The translations under genes and the position numbers were made by a program. A stretch of DNA of 64,000 bases, taken from Motiliproteus sp965230185. GTDB lineage: Bacteria; Pseudomonadota; Gammaproteobacteria; Pseudomonadales; Balneatricaceae. Shown here in pieces: positions 55,095 through 64,000 of the stretch (positions within the stretch are counted from its first letter, which is position 1; each line of letters opens with the position of its first letter). The stretch spans positions 3,472,001 through 3,536,000 of the forward strand of contig OZ245995.1 of the NCBI GenBank assembly GCA_965230185.1, read 5' to 3'. The notes under the pieces were generated by a model. That model was not told the origin of the DNA and ran no database searches. It worked only from the letters and a program-made list of their open reading frames with translations.

Positions 55095-56195
55095 ATGGCT
55101 GCTTTCTATCGGCCGTTGCTGCTCACAGCTGCCGCGCTGCTACTGCCGGGTTTAACGGGCTGCGTTGAGCAAAGCGACAGTAAGCCCGTCACAGAGGTTA
55201 TCCGCCCAGCGAAGATATTTCGGGTAGCGGACCCTGCTGCAGAGAACATTCGTCACTTCCCGGCCGAGGTGGAGGCGAATGCCGAATCCAGGCTGGCATT
55301 TCGGGTCAGCGGGCAGATTATCGAGTTCCCGGTAAAGGCGGGAAACGAGGTAAAGAAAGGCCAGTTGCTGGCACGTCTGGATCCAACGGATTTCAGGCTG
55401 CGCCTTGATGATCGCCAGGCCCGTTATCAACTGGCCAGGTCCCAGTACGAGCGAACCCGGTCGCTGCTGGAACGCAAGCTGACGGCGCAATCCAGTTTCG
55501 ATGAGGCCAGGGCCAGTCTGGCGGTGGCGCAGGCTGCGCTCAATATGGCCAGGACCGATATGGAGTACAGCCATCTGCGAGCGCCGTTTGCCGGCCGCAT
55601 CGCCAGGGTCATGGCCGAACAGCATGAGAACATTCAGGCCAAGCAGACCATACTCAGTCTGCAGAATCGGGACCAGGTGGATATATCCATTCAGATGCCG
55701 GAAAGCATCGTCTCGCGGGTGAAACAGGATACCCGCTATCAGCCGACGGTGGTGTTCGACACTCACCCGGACCGGCAGTTTCCGGTTACCATCAAAGAGT
55801 ACGATACCCAGGCGGATCCCGCCACCCTCACCTACAAGGTGGTATTCTCACTGCCCAGCCCCGAAGATTTCAATGTGCTGCCGGGCATGACCGCCAGTGT
55901 CCGCATCGATCTCGCCCGGATTACCGATATCGGTCGCAGCGTCTTTATGCTGCCGCCTGGGGCGGTATTCAGCGCCGATGACGCCCCTCTTTCCGGTGAC
56001 CTCCGCCATGTATGGAAGCTGGACCCGGAGTCCATGGAGGTGCGACGAGCGGAAGTCACCGTCGGTGAAATCAGGAATCAGGGTATCGAAGTACTGAGCG
56101 GTATCGAAGCCGGCGAACACGTGATCAGCGCCGGCGTTCACTTTCTCGCCGAAGGCATGCGGATTCGCCCCTGGAACCGGGAAGGGGGCCTGTAA
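55095..56195 (+). CDS. RND efflux periplasmic adaptor (membrane fusion protein)
   Basis: 366 residues. A lipoprotein signal with lipobox LTGC anchors it to the inner membrane. The lipoyl halves are at ESRLAFRVSGQIIEFPVKAGNEVKKGQLLARLDP and MEYSHLRAPFAGRIARV (quoted in part: VSGQIIEFPVKAGNEVKKG and LRAPFAGRIARV), flanking a short alpha-hairpin, then the beta-barrel and membrane-proximal domains. It bridges the RND pump and an outer-membrane channel. GAGGGT precedes the ATG. Its TAA is followed at once by the pump's GTG. No outer-membrane channel gene is adjacent, so a TolC elsewhere is implied. Confidence 0.92.
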   Translation: MAAFYRPLLLTAAALLLPGLTGCVEQSDSKPVTEVIRPAKIFRVADPAAENIRHFPAEVEANAESRLAFRVSGQIIEFPVKAGNEVKKGQLLARLDPTDFRLRLDDRQARYQLARSQYERTRSLLERKLTAQSSFDEARASLAVAQAALNMARTDMEYSHLRAPFAGRIARVMAEQHENIQAKQTILSLQNRDQVDISIQMPESIVSRVKQDTRYQPTVVFDTHPDRQFPVTIKEYDTQADPATLTYKVVFSLPSPEDFNVLPGMTASVRIDLARITDIGRSVFMLPPGAVFSADDAPLSGDLRHVWKLDPESMEVRRAEVTVGEIRNQGIEVLSGIEAGEHVISAGVHFLAEGMRIRPWNREGGL

Positions 56196-59100
56196 GTGCG
56201 CATCGCCGAATACTCAATCAACAACCGCGTCACCAGCTGGATGTTTGCGCTGATCCTGCTGATCGGCGGCATCGTCGCCTACGGTTCCCTCAGTCGACTG
56301 GAAGATCCGGAATTCACCCTGAAGATGGCGATGATCACCACCGCCTACCCCGGTGCCTCACCTGCTCAGGTGGAGGAGGAAGTAAGCTACCCGATCGAGA
56401 ACGCCCTGCAGCAGTTGCCCTACGTCGATTTTGTCACCTCAATTTCTTCGGCCGGTTTTTCTCAGATCGTTGTTGAAATGAAAAGCACCTACCGCAAAGA
56501 AGACCTTCGGCAGATCTGGGACGAATTGCGGCGCAAGGTCAGTGACCTGGAACCGCAGCTCCCTCCCGGCGTGAGCCGCCCGAACGTGATCGACGATTTC
56601 GGCGACGTCTACGGCGTATTGCTGGCGGTCAGTGGTGAGGGCTACTCCTATGAAGAACTGCAGGATTACGTCGACCATCTGCGTCGCGAACTGGTACTGG
56701 TGAAGGGGGTCGGCAAAGTCACGGTGGCCGGTGAGCAGGAAGAGCAGGTAGTTGTAGAGATCGCCCGCAACAAGCTGTCGGCTCTGGGCATATCACCCGG
56801 TCGCATCTACCAGTTATTGCAGACCCAGAACCAGGTATCCAATGCCGGCAGCATAAAAATCGGCGGCGAATATATCCGCTTTCATCCCTCCGGTGAATTC
56901 CAGAGTGTCGAGGAACTGGAGGGATTGCTGATCTCCAGTCCGGGCGCCTCACAGCTGATCTACCTGGGGGACGTTGCCGAGGTGCGTCGGGACTATGCCG
57001 AAGTGCCTCAGCACATCACTAGCTACAACAACCAGCAGGCGTTGCTGGTGGGGATCTCCTTCGCTTCCGGCGTCAACGTGGTGGAGATCGGTCAGGTCAT
57101 CGAACAACGGATGGCTGAACTGGAGTATATCCGCCCGCTGGGAATGGAGGTCAGCACCGTCTACAACCAGCCCGCCGAGGTGGATAACTCGATGCAGGGC
57201 TTTATGGTCAGCCTGGCTCAGGCGGTAGCCATAGTGATCGCCGTGTTACTGGTGTTTATGGGCCTGAAAAGCGGCGTCCTGATCGGCCTGATTCTGCTGT
57301 TAACGGTGCTGGGCACCTTTATCTTTATGAAACTGTTCGCCATCGATCTGCAACGAATTTCCCTGGGAGCGCTGATTATCGCGCTGGGCATGCTGGTGGA
57401 TAATGCCATCGTGGTAACCGAAGGTATTCTGATCGGTCTCAGGAAGGGCCAGAGCAAACTGCAGGCGGCACTGGATATCACCCGACAGACAAACCTGCCG
57501 CTACTGGGGGCCACGGTGATTGCCATTGCCGCCTTTGCACCCATTGGCCTCTCCTCCGATGCCACCGGCGAGTTTGCCGGCAGCCTGTTCTGGGTGCTGT
57601 TAATCTCACTGCTGCTGAGCTGGATCACCGCCATTACCCTGACCCCGTTCTTTGCCGACCTGATGTTCAGAGAATCCGCCTCCGGCAATGATGCTGAAAC
57701 CGACAGCGCCGAACTCTATCGTGGTGTTATCTTCACCGGCTATAAGGCACTGCTGAAGCTCTGCATGCGCTTTCGCCTGCTGACGCTGTTGCTGATGGTG
57801 TCGTTATTTGTAGCGGCGGTGATCGGTTTTGGTCAGGTCAGACAATCCTTCTTTCCTCCGTCCAACACACCGATGTTCTACCTGGACTACTGGCGCTATC
57901 AGGGTTCCGATATCCGCGAGACCCAGCAGGATCTGGAATCAGTTCAGGCCTACCTGTTGAGCCGTGACCAGGTCCGACAGATCACCACGTCCACCGGTCG
58001 TGGCGCCCCACGTTTTATGCTGACTTACGGCCCGGAAAAAGCCTACGCTGCCTTTGGCCAGCTGATCGTCCGGGTGGAAAACCGGGAGGCGCTGGCACCG
58101 GTCATGACAGAGTTGCGAAACTATATGGCCGCTAACTACCCCCAGGCTCAGTTCAAGATCAAGCGAATGGAGATCGGCCCTTCCACCGATGCCAAGATCG
58201 AAGCCCGTTTCAGCGGCCCAGATCCCGATACCCTGCGACAGCTGGCCTCCCAGGCGATGGCTGTACTGCACGACGATGGCGGCGCCCACAATATTCGCCA
58301 TGACTGGCGTGAACGCAGCAAGGTGATTCGCCCACAATTTAATGAGGCTATGGCACGACGCGTCGGGATCAGCAAACAGGATCTCGACCAGCAATTACTG
58401 ACCAACTTCTCCGGCCAGCAGGTAGGCCTGTATCGGGAAGGCACTCGTCTGTTGCCGATCATTGCCCGGGCACCTCAGGCGGAACGATTGAGTATCGACA
58501 ACCTGCCGGAGCTGCAGATCTACAGCGAAGCTTCCAACAGCTATGTGCCGATCACCCAGGTGGCCAGTTCCTTCGAGACCCGGTGGGAAGACTCCATGAT
58601 CATGCGCCGGGACCGCAAACGCACCCTGACGGTGATGGCGGACCATGACGTCCTGGGCAATGAAACCGCCGCCAGTCTGTTTAACCGCATAAGGCCGGGC
58701 ATCGAAGCAATCCCCCTGCCCCCCGGATACAGTATGCAATGGGGCGGCGAGTACGAATCCTCATCCGATGCCCAGAAGGCGCTGTTCGGTGGACTGCCGA
58801 TGGGCTACCTGGCGATGTTTATCATCACCGTGCTGCTGTTCAATTCCATCCGGGCACCGCTGGTAATCTGGGCCACGGTACCACTGGCACTGATCGGCGT
58901 ATCCGTTGGTTTGCTGCTGATGGGCGCGCCTTTCAGCTTTATGGCGTTGCTGGGCTTGCTGAGCCTGTCCGGGATGCTGATCAAGAACGGCATCGTGCTG
59001 GTGGATCAGATCAATCTGGAGCTGTCCCGGGGTAAAGTTCCTTATCAGGCAGTGTTTGATTCGGCGGTGAGCCGGGTCCGCCCGGTAGCCATGGCGGCAA

Positions 59101-59258
59101 TCACCACCATCCTCGGAATGATCCCGCTGCTGTTCGATGTGTTCTTTGAATCGATGGCGGTAACCATTATGTTCGGGCTGGGATTCGCCACCATCCTGAC
59201 ACTGATCGTGGTGCCGGTGCTGTTTACCCTGATCTATCGGATTCCCTGTCGCCCCTGA
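56196..59258 (+). CDS. RND-family efflux pump
   Basis: 1020 residues, the full length of an AcrB-like proton-driven pump. It starts at GTG immediately after the adaptor stop. Twelve transmembrane helices, with LGMLVDNAIVVTEG in TM4 carrying the proton-relay Asp, ATVIAIAAFAPIGLSS, and the second half with LSGMLIKNGIVLVDQIN. Two large periplasmic loops of about 300 residues each bind drugs. The sequence type (VEEEVSYPIENALQQLPYVD) is that of the less studied HAE-1-like pumps regulated by LysR neighbours, not MexB proper. The substrate is unknown. Confidence 0.93.
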   Translation: MRIAEYSINNRVTSWMFALILLIGGIVAYGSLSRLEDPEFTLKMAMITTAYPGASPAQVEEEVSYPIENALQQLPYVDFVTSISSAGFSQIVVEMKSTYRKEDLRQIWDELRRKVSDLEPQLPPGVSRPNVIDDFGDVYGVLLAVSGEGYSYEELQDYVDHLRRELVLVKGVGKVTVAGEQEEQVVVEIARNKLSALGISPGRIYQLLQTQNQVSNAGSIKIGGEYIRFHPSGEFQSVEELEGLLISSPGASQLIYLGDVAEVRRDYAEVPQHITSYNNQQALLVGISFASGVNVVEIGQVIEQRMAELEYIRPLGMEVSTVYNQPAEVDNSMQGFMVSLAQAVAIVIAVLLVFMGLKSGVLIGLILLLTVLGTFIFMKLFAIDLQRISLGALIIALGMLVDNAIVVTEGILIGLRKGQSKLQAALDITRQTNLPLLGATVIAIAAFAPIGLSSDATGEFAGSLFWVLLISLLLSWITAITLTPFFADLMFRESASGNDAETDSAELYRGVIFTGYKALLKLCMRFRLLTLLLMVSLFVAAVIGFGQVRQSFFPPSNTPMFYLDYWRYQGSDIRETQQDLESVQAYLLSRDQVRQITTSTGRGAPRFMLTYGPEKAYAAFGQLIVRVENREALAPVMTELRNYMAANYPQAQFKIKRMEIGPSTDAKIEARFSGPDPDTLRQLASQAMAVLHDDGGAHNIRHDWRERSKVIRPQFNEAMARRVGISKQDLDQQLLTNFSGQQVGLYREGTRLLPIIARAPQAERLSIDNLPELQIYSEASNSYVPITQVASSFETRWEDSMIMRRDRKRTLTVMADHDVLGNETAASLFNRIRPGIEAIPLPPGYSMQWGGEYESSSDAQKALFGGLPMGYLAMFIITVLLFNSIRAPLVIWATVPLALIGVSVGLLLMGAPFSFMALLGLLSLSGMLIKNGIVLVDQINLELSRGKVPYQAVFDSAVSRVRPVAMAAITTILGMIPLLFDVFFESMAVTIMFGLGFATILTLIVVPVLFTLIYRIPCRP

Positions 59259-59275
59259 TCGCCATACAATACGGT

Positions 59276-59303
59276 CGGCAGAGCCGGTTACCCGACTCTG
59301 CCG
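59276..59303 (+). terminator. hairpin after the RND operon
   Basis: CGGCAGAG pairs with CTCTGCCG and an inner CGG with CCG. It lies 17 bases after the pump stop. No T-run follows, so it is at best a weak intrinsic terminator. Confidence 0.5.
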
Positions 59304-59982
59304 CGAATCATGACAGTCCGGAAAATTGAAAAGGCCCGCATCTCCTGCCCTGACACCACTGCTTGTTGTCAGGTCGTCACTCAGCCCCTGAAGAGAATGC
59401 TCTTTTCACCTTCCCATAGCGTGTAAACCCAAGTTTCTCAGCTTGCCCAGCTCAGAGGTAATCGTTGCAAAGTAATTTCCAGCCGGGGTTCCGGCTTTTG
59501 AGGCAAACTGAACGCAGCCACAGGCGATCGCTATTTCTGTTTCGCATACTCCTCCGGGATACTGCAATACCTGGCCGGAGACCCGGTTCAGCGAGCTGAT
59601 CGAAGTGAGCAAGGTTGTATCAGCTATCGAGAGTCAGTTATTGAGAGTCAGTGATCGATAAACACCAGCCGCTGAGCAAAGTACTGCAGGCGTTCCGGTA
59701 TTTGGCGACAGCAGCTCAGAAGGGGAATATGGCACTCCACACGGATTCGTTACCCGGTTGTGGCAAAGCCCCTTTATCGGTATCTGAATCCTGTCCGGGA
59801 CTGACGGCTGGACCCGGGCTGTCGATTAAGCGGCATGCACCGGGAAAGCGCCACTCTCCCGGCGACTCCGTAAAAGGTCCGCTATCAAATGACCGTGGAA
59901 GAGAGTTGTTGCAGGTTATCTCTCACCAGATCGGAGGAGGCAGGGAGGGCTACCCGGTTCTGCTCCGGCAGCCCCTGCTTCA
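59304..59982. other. gene-poor spacer between RND pump and glycine-zipper lipoprotein
   Basis: About 680 bases with only short frames; the longest on the minus strand (59406-59612) starts from TTG without a ribosome site and on the plus strand nothing has a good start. A tandem GAGAGTCAGT motif near 59631-59651 is the only repeat I notice. It may be decayed sequence. Confidence 0.4.
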
Positions 59983-60459
59983 TCACTCCACCACCGGCCC
60001 CTGGTAGGGCCAGGGGGCAACTCGGGTATCTCCGTCGATACGGAGAATCCGCACCCGATCGCCGATCCGGAACCGGTCCTGATCGGTGGACTCCTGGACA
60101 ACGGAAATCAGTTCTCCCCGGTCCATTCGCACGGTGATATCCAGACCGTTGGCGCGGGTAGCCTGCTCTTCGATGGTCTCACCGACAACGGTACCGGCTA
60201 CGGCCCCCAGTACGGTTGCAATATCCTGGCCCCGACCACCGCCAACGCCGCTGCCGGCGATACCGCCTACCACGGCACCGGCCACTTTACCGACCACACC
60301 ACGACGCCCTTCGATCACCACTCCGTTGATCGCTTCAATTGTACCGAACTGAACGGTCTGGACCCGACGGGCCTGGTCGCGGGAGTAGGTTGCATCATCC
60401 AGCGTGGAGGCGCAGCCTGCCACCAACAATATGCTGATAAAAAGGCCTGTCCATCTCAT
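59983..60459 (-). CDS. glycine-zipper outer-membrane lipoprotein (SlyB/Pcp-like)
   Basis: 158 residues. Lipobox LLVAGC near the N-terminus; then VQFGTIEAINGVVIEG and a glycine-zipper hairpin (GVVGKVAGAVVGGIAGSGVGG, quoted as VVGKVAGAVVGGIAGSGVGG) with a second GAVAGTVVG. The C-terminal DITVRMDRGELISVVQ and DRFRIGDRVRIL are the SlyB-type beta domain. It is a general outer-membrane stabilising lipoprotein family. A strong AGGAGA site precedes the ATG. Confidence 0.9.
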   Translation of the reverse strand: MRWTGLFISILLVAGCASTLDDATYSRDQARRVQTVQFGTIEAINGVVIEGRRGVVGKVAGAVVGGIAGSGVGGGRGQDIATVLGAVAGTVVGETIEEQATRANGLDITVRMDRGELISVVQESTDQDRFRIGDRVRILRIDGDTRVAPWPYQGPVVE

Positions 60460-60642
60460 GATCGATCTCCTGAATAGGTAATATGCTCATCGCTCGGTTG
60501 CCGGCCTGCGTTGCAGCTGAAACCGGCCGGAACAGGGAAGCGTGAAGCGAAATGCACCGACCGGGTACTGAAACTCCCGGCCGGTTCTGATGCCCCCGGG
60601 CCCTGACCTGACACTGGCCCGAACTCTTACAATAACTGATCA

Positions 60643-61800
60643 CTAGACCATGCGCAGCAACAACGAGTTCAGATATCCCCGCAAAAAGCCCCAGCCACGC
60701 TGATACCATGGCCGTTGCAGCCAGTACGCCAGCGTGATCTCCTGACTGCGCTGAAAGTCCTCATCAATCGCCGCACAGACCTGTTCGGTGAACCGGGGAT
60801 CGATTACCTCCTGATTGGCTTCCAGATTCCAGCGAAGATTCCAGTGATCAAGATTACAGGAGCCGATGGAGACCCAGTTATCGCAGACTCCCAGTTTGGC
60901 ATGAATAAAGCGAGGCTGGTATTCGAAGATCTTCACCCCCGCCACCAGCAGCCGCTTATAGTAGCGCCGCGCCGCATAGTAGACCCCGGGATGGTCAATC
61001 ATTGGTCCCGGCAGCAGCAATCGCACGTCGACACCACGAGCGGCCGCATTGATCAGCGCCCGGCGAATCGACCAGGAGGGGAGAAAGTAGGCGGTAACCA
61101 GCCAGATCCGGGTGTGGGCCGCATTGATCTGACTGCGGAAGTTGGCCTTGATCTCCTGCTGATGCACACCTTCGGTGGTGGCAATCTTCATCTCGGCGGG
61201 ACCACGGGATTCCGCTTCTGCCATCACCGTGATCCGCTCCCCGCAACAGTTCTGCCACTGCAGCTGAAACAGTCGTACCCAGTCCACCAGCACCGGCCCC
61301 TCGACCTGCAACATCCATTCGTGCCAGGGTGGCTCGGTACCGCGACCGGTCATAAACTCATCCGCCAGTCCGGTACCACCGATATAGCCCAGGCGACCGT
61401 CCACCAGCAACAGCTTGCGATGATCGCGGGCGAAGTTACGGTTCCATTTGCGCAGGCTGATCGGATTGTAGATGGTGAGGTTAACACCGGCATTACGCAG
61501 CAGCTGGCGGTCGTCGCCGCTCAGCCCCCGGGCGCCGATGGCATCGACCAGCATCCGCACCTCGACACCGCGAGCGACCGCTTCCCGCAATGCCGCGATA
61601 AACTGATCCATCAACCGGCCCGAGCTGGCAAAATAGAACTCCAGCAGCACCGACCGTCGCGCTTCAGCAATGGCGTCCAGCATGGCGGGAAAGAAGCGAT
61701 GGCCGTCAATCAGCAGCTCTGCGCTGTTTCCCTGATGCCAGTACCAACGTGTTCGTTCCTGCAAGAGAGCTTCTCCGAAAGCCGCCACCGATGGTCGCAC
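60643..61800 (-). CDS. cardiolipin synthase-like phospholipase D enzyme
   Basis: 385 residues from the GTG at 61800. It has two phospholipase D motifs: HRKLLLVDG with GYIGGTGLAD in the first half, and HAKLGVCDNWVSIGSCNLD in the second. There are no N-terminal transmembrane helices, so it resembles ClsB rather than ClsA. Such enzymes condense phosphatidylglycerol or phosphatidylethanolamine to cardiolipin at the membrane surface. It begins 9 bases after the ABC exporter stop, forming a lipid-related operon with it. Confidence 0.88.
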   Translation of the reverse strand: MRPSVAAFGEALLQERTRWYWHQGNSAELLIDGHRFFPAMLDAIAEARRSVLLEFYFASSGRLMDQFIAALREAVARGVEVRMLVDAIGARGLSGDDRQLLRNAGVNLTIYNPISLRKWNRNFARDHRKLLLVDGRLGYIGGTGLADEFMTGRGTEPPWHEWMLQVEGPVLVDWVRLFQLQWQNCCGERITVMAEAESRGPAEMKIATTEGVHQQEIKANFRSQINAAHTRIWLVTAYFLPSWSIRRALINAAARGVDVRLLLPGPMIDHPGVYYAARRYYKRLLVAGVKIFEYQPRFIHAKLGVCDNWVSIGSCNLDHWNLRWNLEANQEVIDPRFTEQVCAAIDEDFQRSQEITLAYWLQRPWYQRGWGFLRGYLNSLLLRMV

Positions 61801-61809
61801 AATGCCGGG

Positions 61810-63603
61810 CTAGTGCTGTCGTTCTCCATATAGTCTGGCATAGAGTCCGTTGACCGCCAGCAGCTGATGATGACTGCCCTGCTCAATAATCCGCCCGTCC
61901 TCGAAAACATAGACGTTATCGGCCTGTTTAACGGCGCTCAGGCGATGGGCGACGATAATGGTAGTGCGGTCTTTCAGAAAACGGCCGAGAGCCTCATGCA
62001 GCGCGTACTCGGTCTCGGTATCCAGCGCCGAGGTCGCCTCATCCAGAATCACCACCTTCGGGTCACTGAGAATCATCCGTGCCACCGCCAGTCGCTGACG
62101 CTGGCCACCGGACAGGCGGATACCCTGGCGACCGACCCGGGCATCGAGGCCATCCCGGGAGGATTCGACAAAGGCCCTGAGCTGAGCAATCTCCAGTGCC
62201 TTCCAGAGCCGGGCCTCCGGGTAATCCCGCCCCAGGGTCAGGTTACTGCGGATGGTGCCGTTAAAAAGTGCCGGATGCTGGAGCACCGTCGCCACATGTT
62301 CACGCACCACCTCCAGTCCGATCCGTTCCACCGGTACCCCATCGAAGCAGATCCGCCCCTGCCAGGCCGGATAGAGTCCCAGCAGCACCTGCACCAGGGT
62401 CGATTTGCCGCCGCCGCTGGCGCCCACCAGGGCGATCTTCTCGCCGGGGGCAATTTCCAGCGAAATGCCGTTCAGCACGTCCTGCCCGGGCTTGTAGCCG
62501 AAATGAACATTCTCCAGCCGCACGCCGACCGTCCGCCGACCGGCGAAGGGATTTTCGAGGCAGGGATAATGGGGCTCCTCACGCAACTCCAGCAGCCGGT
62601 TGATCCGGGCCAGCGCCGCATCGGCGGCATAGAAGGCGTACTGCATACCCAGCAGCTCCTGCACCGGCGCCATCATAAACCAGAGATAACCGAACACCGC
62701 AATCATCTGGCCGACGCTGAGATCGGACAGCACCACCATCATCATCGACAGCGCCCGGAACAGATCGAAACCGGCCAGGAACACGACAAAACTGAATCGG
62801 TTGGCGGCATCGGAGCGCCACTGGAAAGATCCGGAGCGATCCCTTACTTCGGCAGCCTGATCCGCCAGGATCGACAGGTAGTGCTTTTCGCGGTTGCTGG
62901 AGCGGATCTGCTGAATGGCATCCAGGGTTTCCGTCAGCGCTCCCTGAAACACTTCAAAGGCACTGTTCTCCTCGCTTTTCAGGCGCTTGACCTGTTTGCC
63001 GATCACGGTGGTGAAGTAAATCACCAGCGGGTTCATAAACAGGATAAACAAGGCCAGTGGCCAGTGCAGCCACAGCAACACTACGGCGGTACCGAGGATG
63101 CTCAGCACCGCCACCAGCAACTTACTCACCGACTCGCCGGCGAAACGATCGATGGTATCGAGATCGGTCACGAAATGGGCGGTCACCGAGCCGCTGCCCA
63201 GAGTCTCGTACTCCGCCATGGAAATACGCTGCAGCCGCTCCAGCATGCCGCTGCGAATTCGGTAAATGATGTCCTTGGAAATAATGGTGAACTGCCGCCC
63301 CTGCCAGACATGCAGCACCAGCGATATCAGTCTAAGGATGATGGTCAGCGCCAGCACGCTGAATACATACAACCAGGGCCCCTGCCAGGACTCAGGCGTC
63401 CAGGCATTGATGCTGCTGACCACGACTCCCGGATTATCCAGCAGTACTTCGTCCACCAGCAGCGGCATCAGCAGAGGCACGGGGACCGCCGCCACGGTTG
63501 CGGCAATCGCCACCAGGTTGGCGATAATCAGTTCACGGCGATGTACCCGGGCAATACCAAGGATAAAGCGCCAGTCGTATCGGGTGGGAGTATCGGCTTT
63601 CAA
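61810..63603 (-). CDS. MsbA-like ABC exporter, fused permease and ATPase
   Basis: About 597 residues. Six transmembrane helices in the first 320 residues, then the ATPase: Walker A GASGGGKST, signature LSGGQRQRLAVARM, Walker B VVILDEATSALD and H-loop IVAHRLS. It is a half-transporter of the lipid/drug exporter type. The start is a TTG; the second TTG (63603) is six bases from GCAGGAGG, better spaced than the first at 63606. The neighbouring cardiolipin synthase suggests a lipid substrate, by inference only. Confidence 0.9.
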   Translation of the reverse strand: MKADTPTRYDWRFILGIARVHRRELIIANLVAIAATVAAVPVPLLMPLLVDEVLLDNPGVVVSSINAWTPESWQGPWLYVFSVLALTIILRLISLVLHVWQGRQFTIISKDIIYRIRSGMLERLQRISMAEYETLGSGSVTAHFVTDLDTIDRFAGESVSKLLVAVLSILGTAVVLLWLHWPLALFILFMNPLVIYFTTVIGKQVKRLKSEENSAFEVFQGALTETLDAIQQIRSSNREKHYLSILADQAAEVRDRSGSFQWRSDAANRFSFVVFLAGFDLFRALSMMMVVLSDLSVGQMIAVFGYLWFMMAPVQELLGMQYAFYAADAALARINRLLELREEPHYPCLENPFAGRRTVGVRLENVHFGYKPGQDVLNGISLEIAPGEKIALVGASGGGKSTLVQVLLGLYPAWQGRICFDGVPVERIGLEVVREHVATVLQHPALFNGTIRSNLTLGRDYPEARLWKALEIAQLRAFVESSRDGLDARVGRQGIRLSGGQRQRLAVARMILSDPKVVILDEATSALDTETEYALHEALGRFLKDRTTIIVAHRLSAVKQADNVYVFEDGRIIEQGSHHQLLAVNGLYARLYGERQH

Positions 63604-63747
63604 CAATGGCCTCCTGCCCTGAAAGCATAGCCCCGCAGCCGTGGCCCGGAACAGTGGAGAAAAGCGGGGACAGGATCGACAGGCAAGGGCATAACATCCG
63701 GACAGCGGTCAGCCGCCCGGAATCTGTTACCGGGGATCAGTGTCGGT

Positions 63748-64000
63748 TCAGCGGGCACCACTGCATGGAGCCGAATCGGGCGCCTGCTCGCCGCGGGTCC
63801 GCCATTCCTCACCGGTATAAAGGTGCAGAGCCAGCGCATGCACCGGGCCCTGCAGCTCATCAGCCAGCAGTTTGTAGATCAGCTGATGGCGGGCGACCGG
63901 ACGCTTGCCGACAAAATCTTCGGACACCACGGTGAGTTTGAAATGACTGTCCGCGGCCGGGCCGGCGTGACGATGGCTCTCATTCTCCACAACCAGATAT
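63748..64000 (-). CDS. bolA: BolA-family protein, 5' end beyond the window
   Basis: At least 84 residues; the start lies past the right edge, where the frame stays open (YLVVENESHRH). BolA blocks: VVENESHRHAG, SHFKLTVVSEDFVGKRPVARHQLIYKLL (key part FVGKRPVARHQ) and HALALHLYTGEEW. The fold is KH-like. BolA proteins bind monothiol glutaredoxins and affect envelope and stress genes. It is 144 bases downstream of nothing visible on its own strand, and upstream of the ABC exporter. Confidence 0.9.
   Translation of the reverse strand, partial: YLVVENESHRHAGPAADSHFKLTVVSEDFVGKRPVARHQLIYKLLADELQGPVHALALHLYTGEEWRTRGEQAPDSAPCSGAR

Noticed and set aside
59406..59612. 68-residue minus-strand frame after the RND operon
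   Set aside because: It starts with TTG, has no ribosome site and matches no known family.
61867..63630. 587-residue plus-strand open frame opposite the ABC exporter
   Set aside because: It is antisense to a gene with all ABC motifs. Its His/Gln-rich composition is what the reverse reading of such a gene gives.

Overview
The window looks like chromosomal DNA of a marine-type gammaproteobacterium (Oceanospirillales/Pseudomonadales-like). The case rests on gene families typical of that class (EpmC, TtcA, TrmH, a YgfB/YecA-family UPF0149 protein, TrpD2/YbiB, BolA, the 180-kDa NAD-glutamate dehydrogenase) together with TAXI-type TRAP transport and an exosortase A locus. No rRNA, tRNA, CRISPR array, transposase or prophage gene was seen.

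Positions 1-14.3 kb hold an exosortase A (XrtA/EpsH-type) polysaccharide locus. A nearly gapless minus-strand run from 11330 down to 204 encodes a FemAB-like protein, four glycosyltransferases, exosortase A fused to EpsI, an asparagine-synthetase-like amidotransferase and an O-antigen-ligase-like membrane protein. A GAF-domain protein sits upstream, and the EpsB_2-type priming sugar transferase is read divergently. Base composition falls visibly toward AT at the left end. No PEP-CTERM substrate, Wza/Wzc export gene or PrsK/PrsR regulator is in view, so the locus probably continues to the left.

14.3-29.6 kb is a mosaic of housekeeping genes: two orphan solute-binding proteins, an RluA-like pseudouridine synthase, a Gate-domain protein, TrpD2, a Bcr/CflA exporter, DeaD helicase, TrmH, an alphaproteobacterial-style monofunctional prephenate dehydratase, a copper-delivery set (SCO and PCu(A)C), EpmC and TtcA.

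29.7-35.5 kb carries an unusual regulatory pair. One is a 1504-residue protein joining an AraC-type DNA-binding half, a kinase C-lobe remnant, a STAND/AAA ATPase and a long helical repeat tail. It is followed by a receiver protein with a degenerate kinase-like C-terminus.

35.5-48.5 kb looks like a glutamate uptake and catabolism neighbourhood: TAXI binding protein, fused TRAP permease, universal stress protein and NAD-glutamate dehydrogenase, followed by a small protein. A divergent sensor kinase and a second, orphan TAXI binding protein lie beside it.

48.6-64 kb holds a YqaA-like protein overlapping recQ, a 1.7-kb array of 474-bp structured tandem repeats with no convincing gene, a UPF0149 protein, a LysR regulator divergent from an RND efflux operon, a glycine-zipper lipoprotein, a cardiolipin-synthase-like enzyme with an MsbA-like ABC exporter, and a bolA gene cut by the window edge.

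The most noteworthy items are the repeat array, whose divergent last unit keeps its hairpins by paired base changes, the AraC-pseudokinase-STAND fusion with its receiver partner, and the coupling of TAXI transport with glutamate dehydrogenase.
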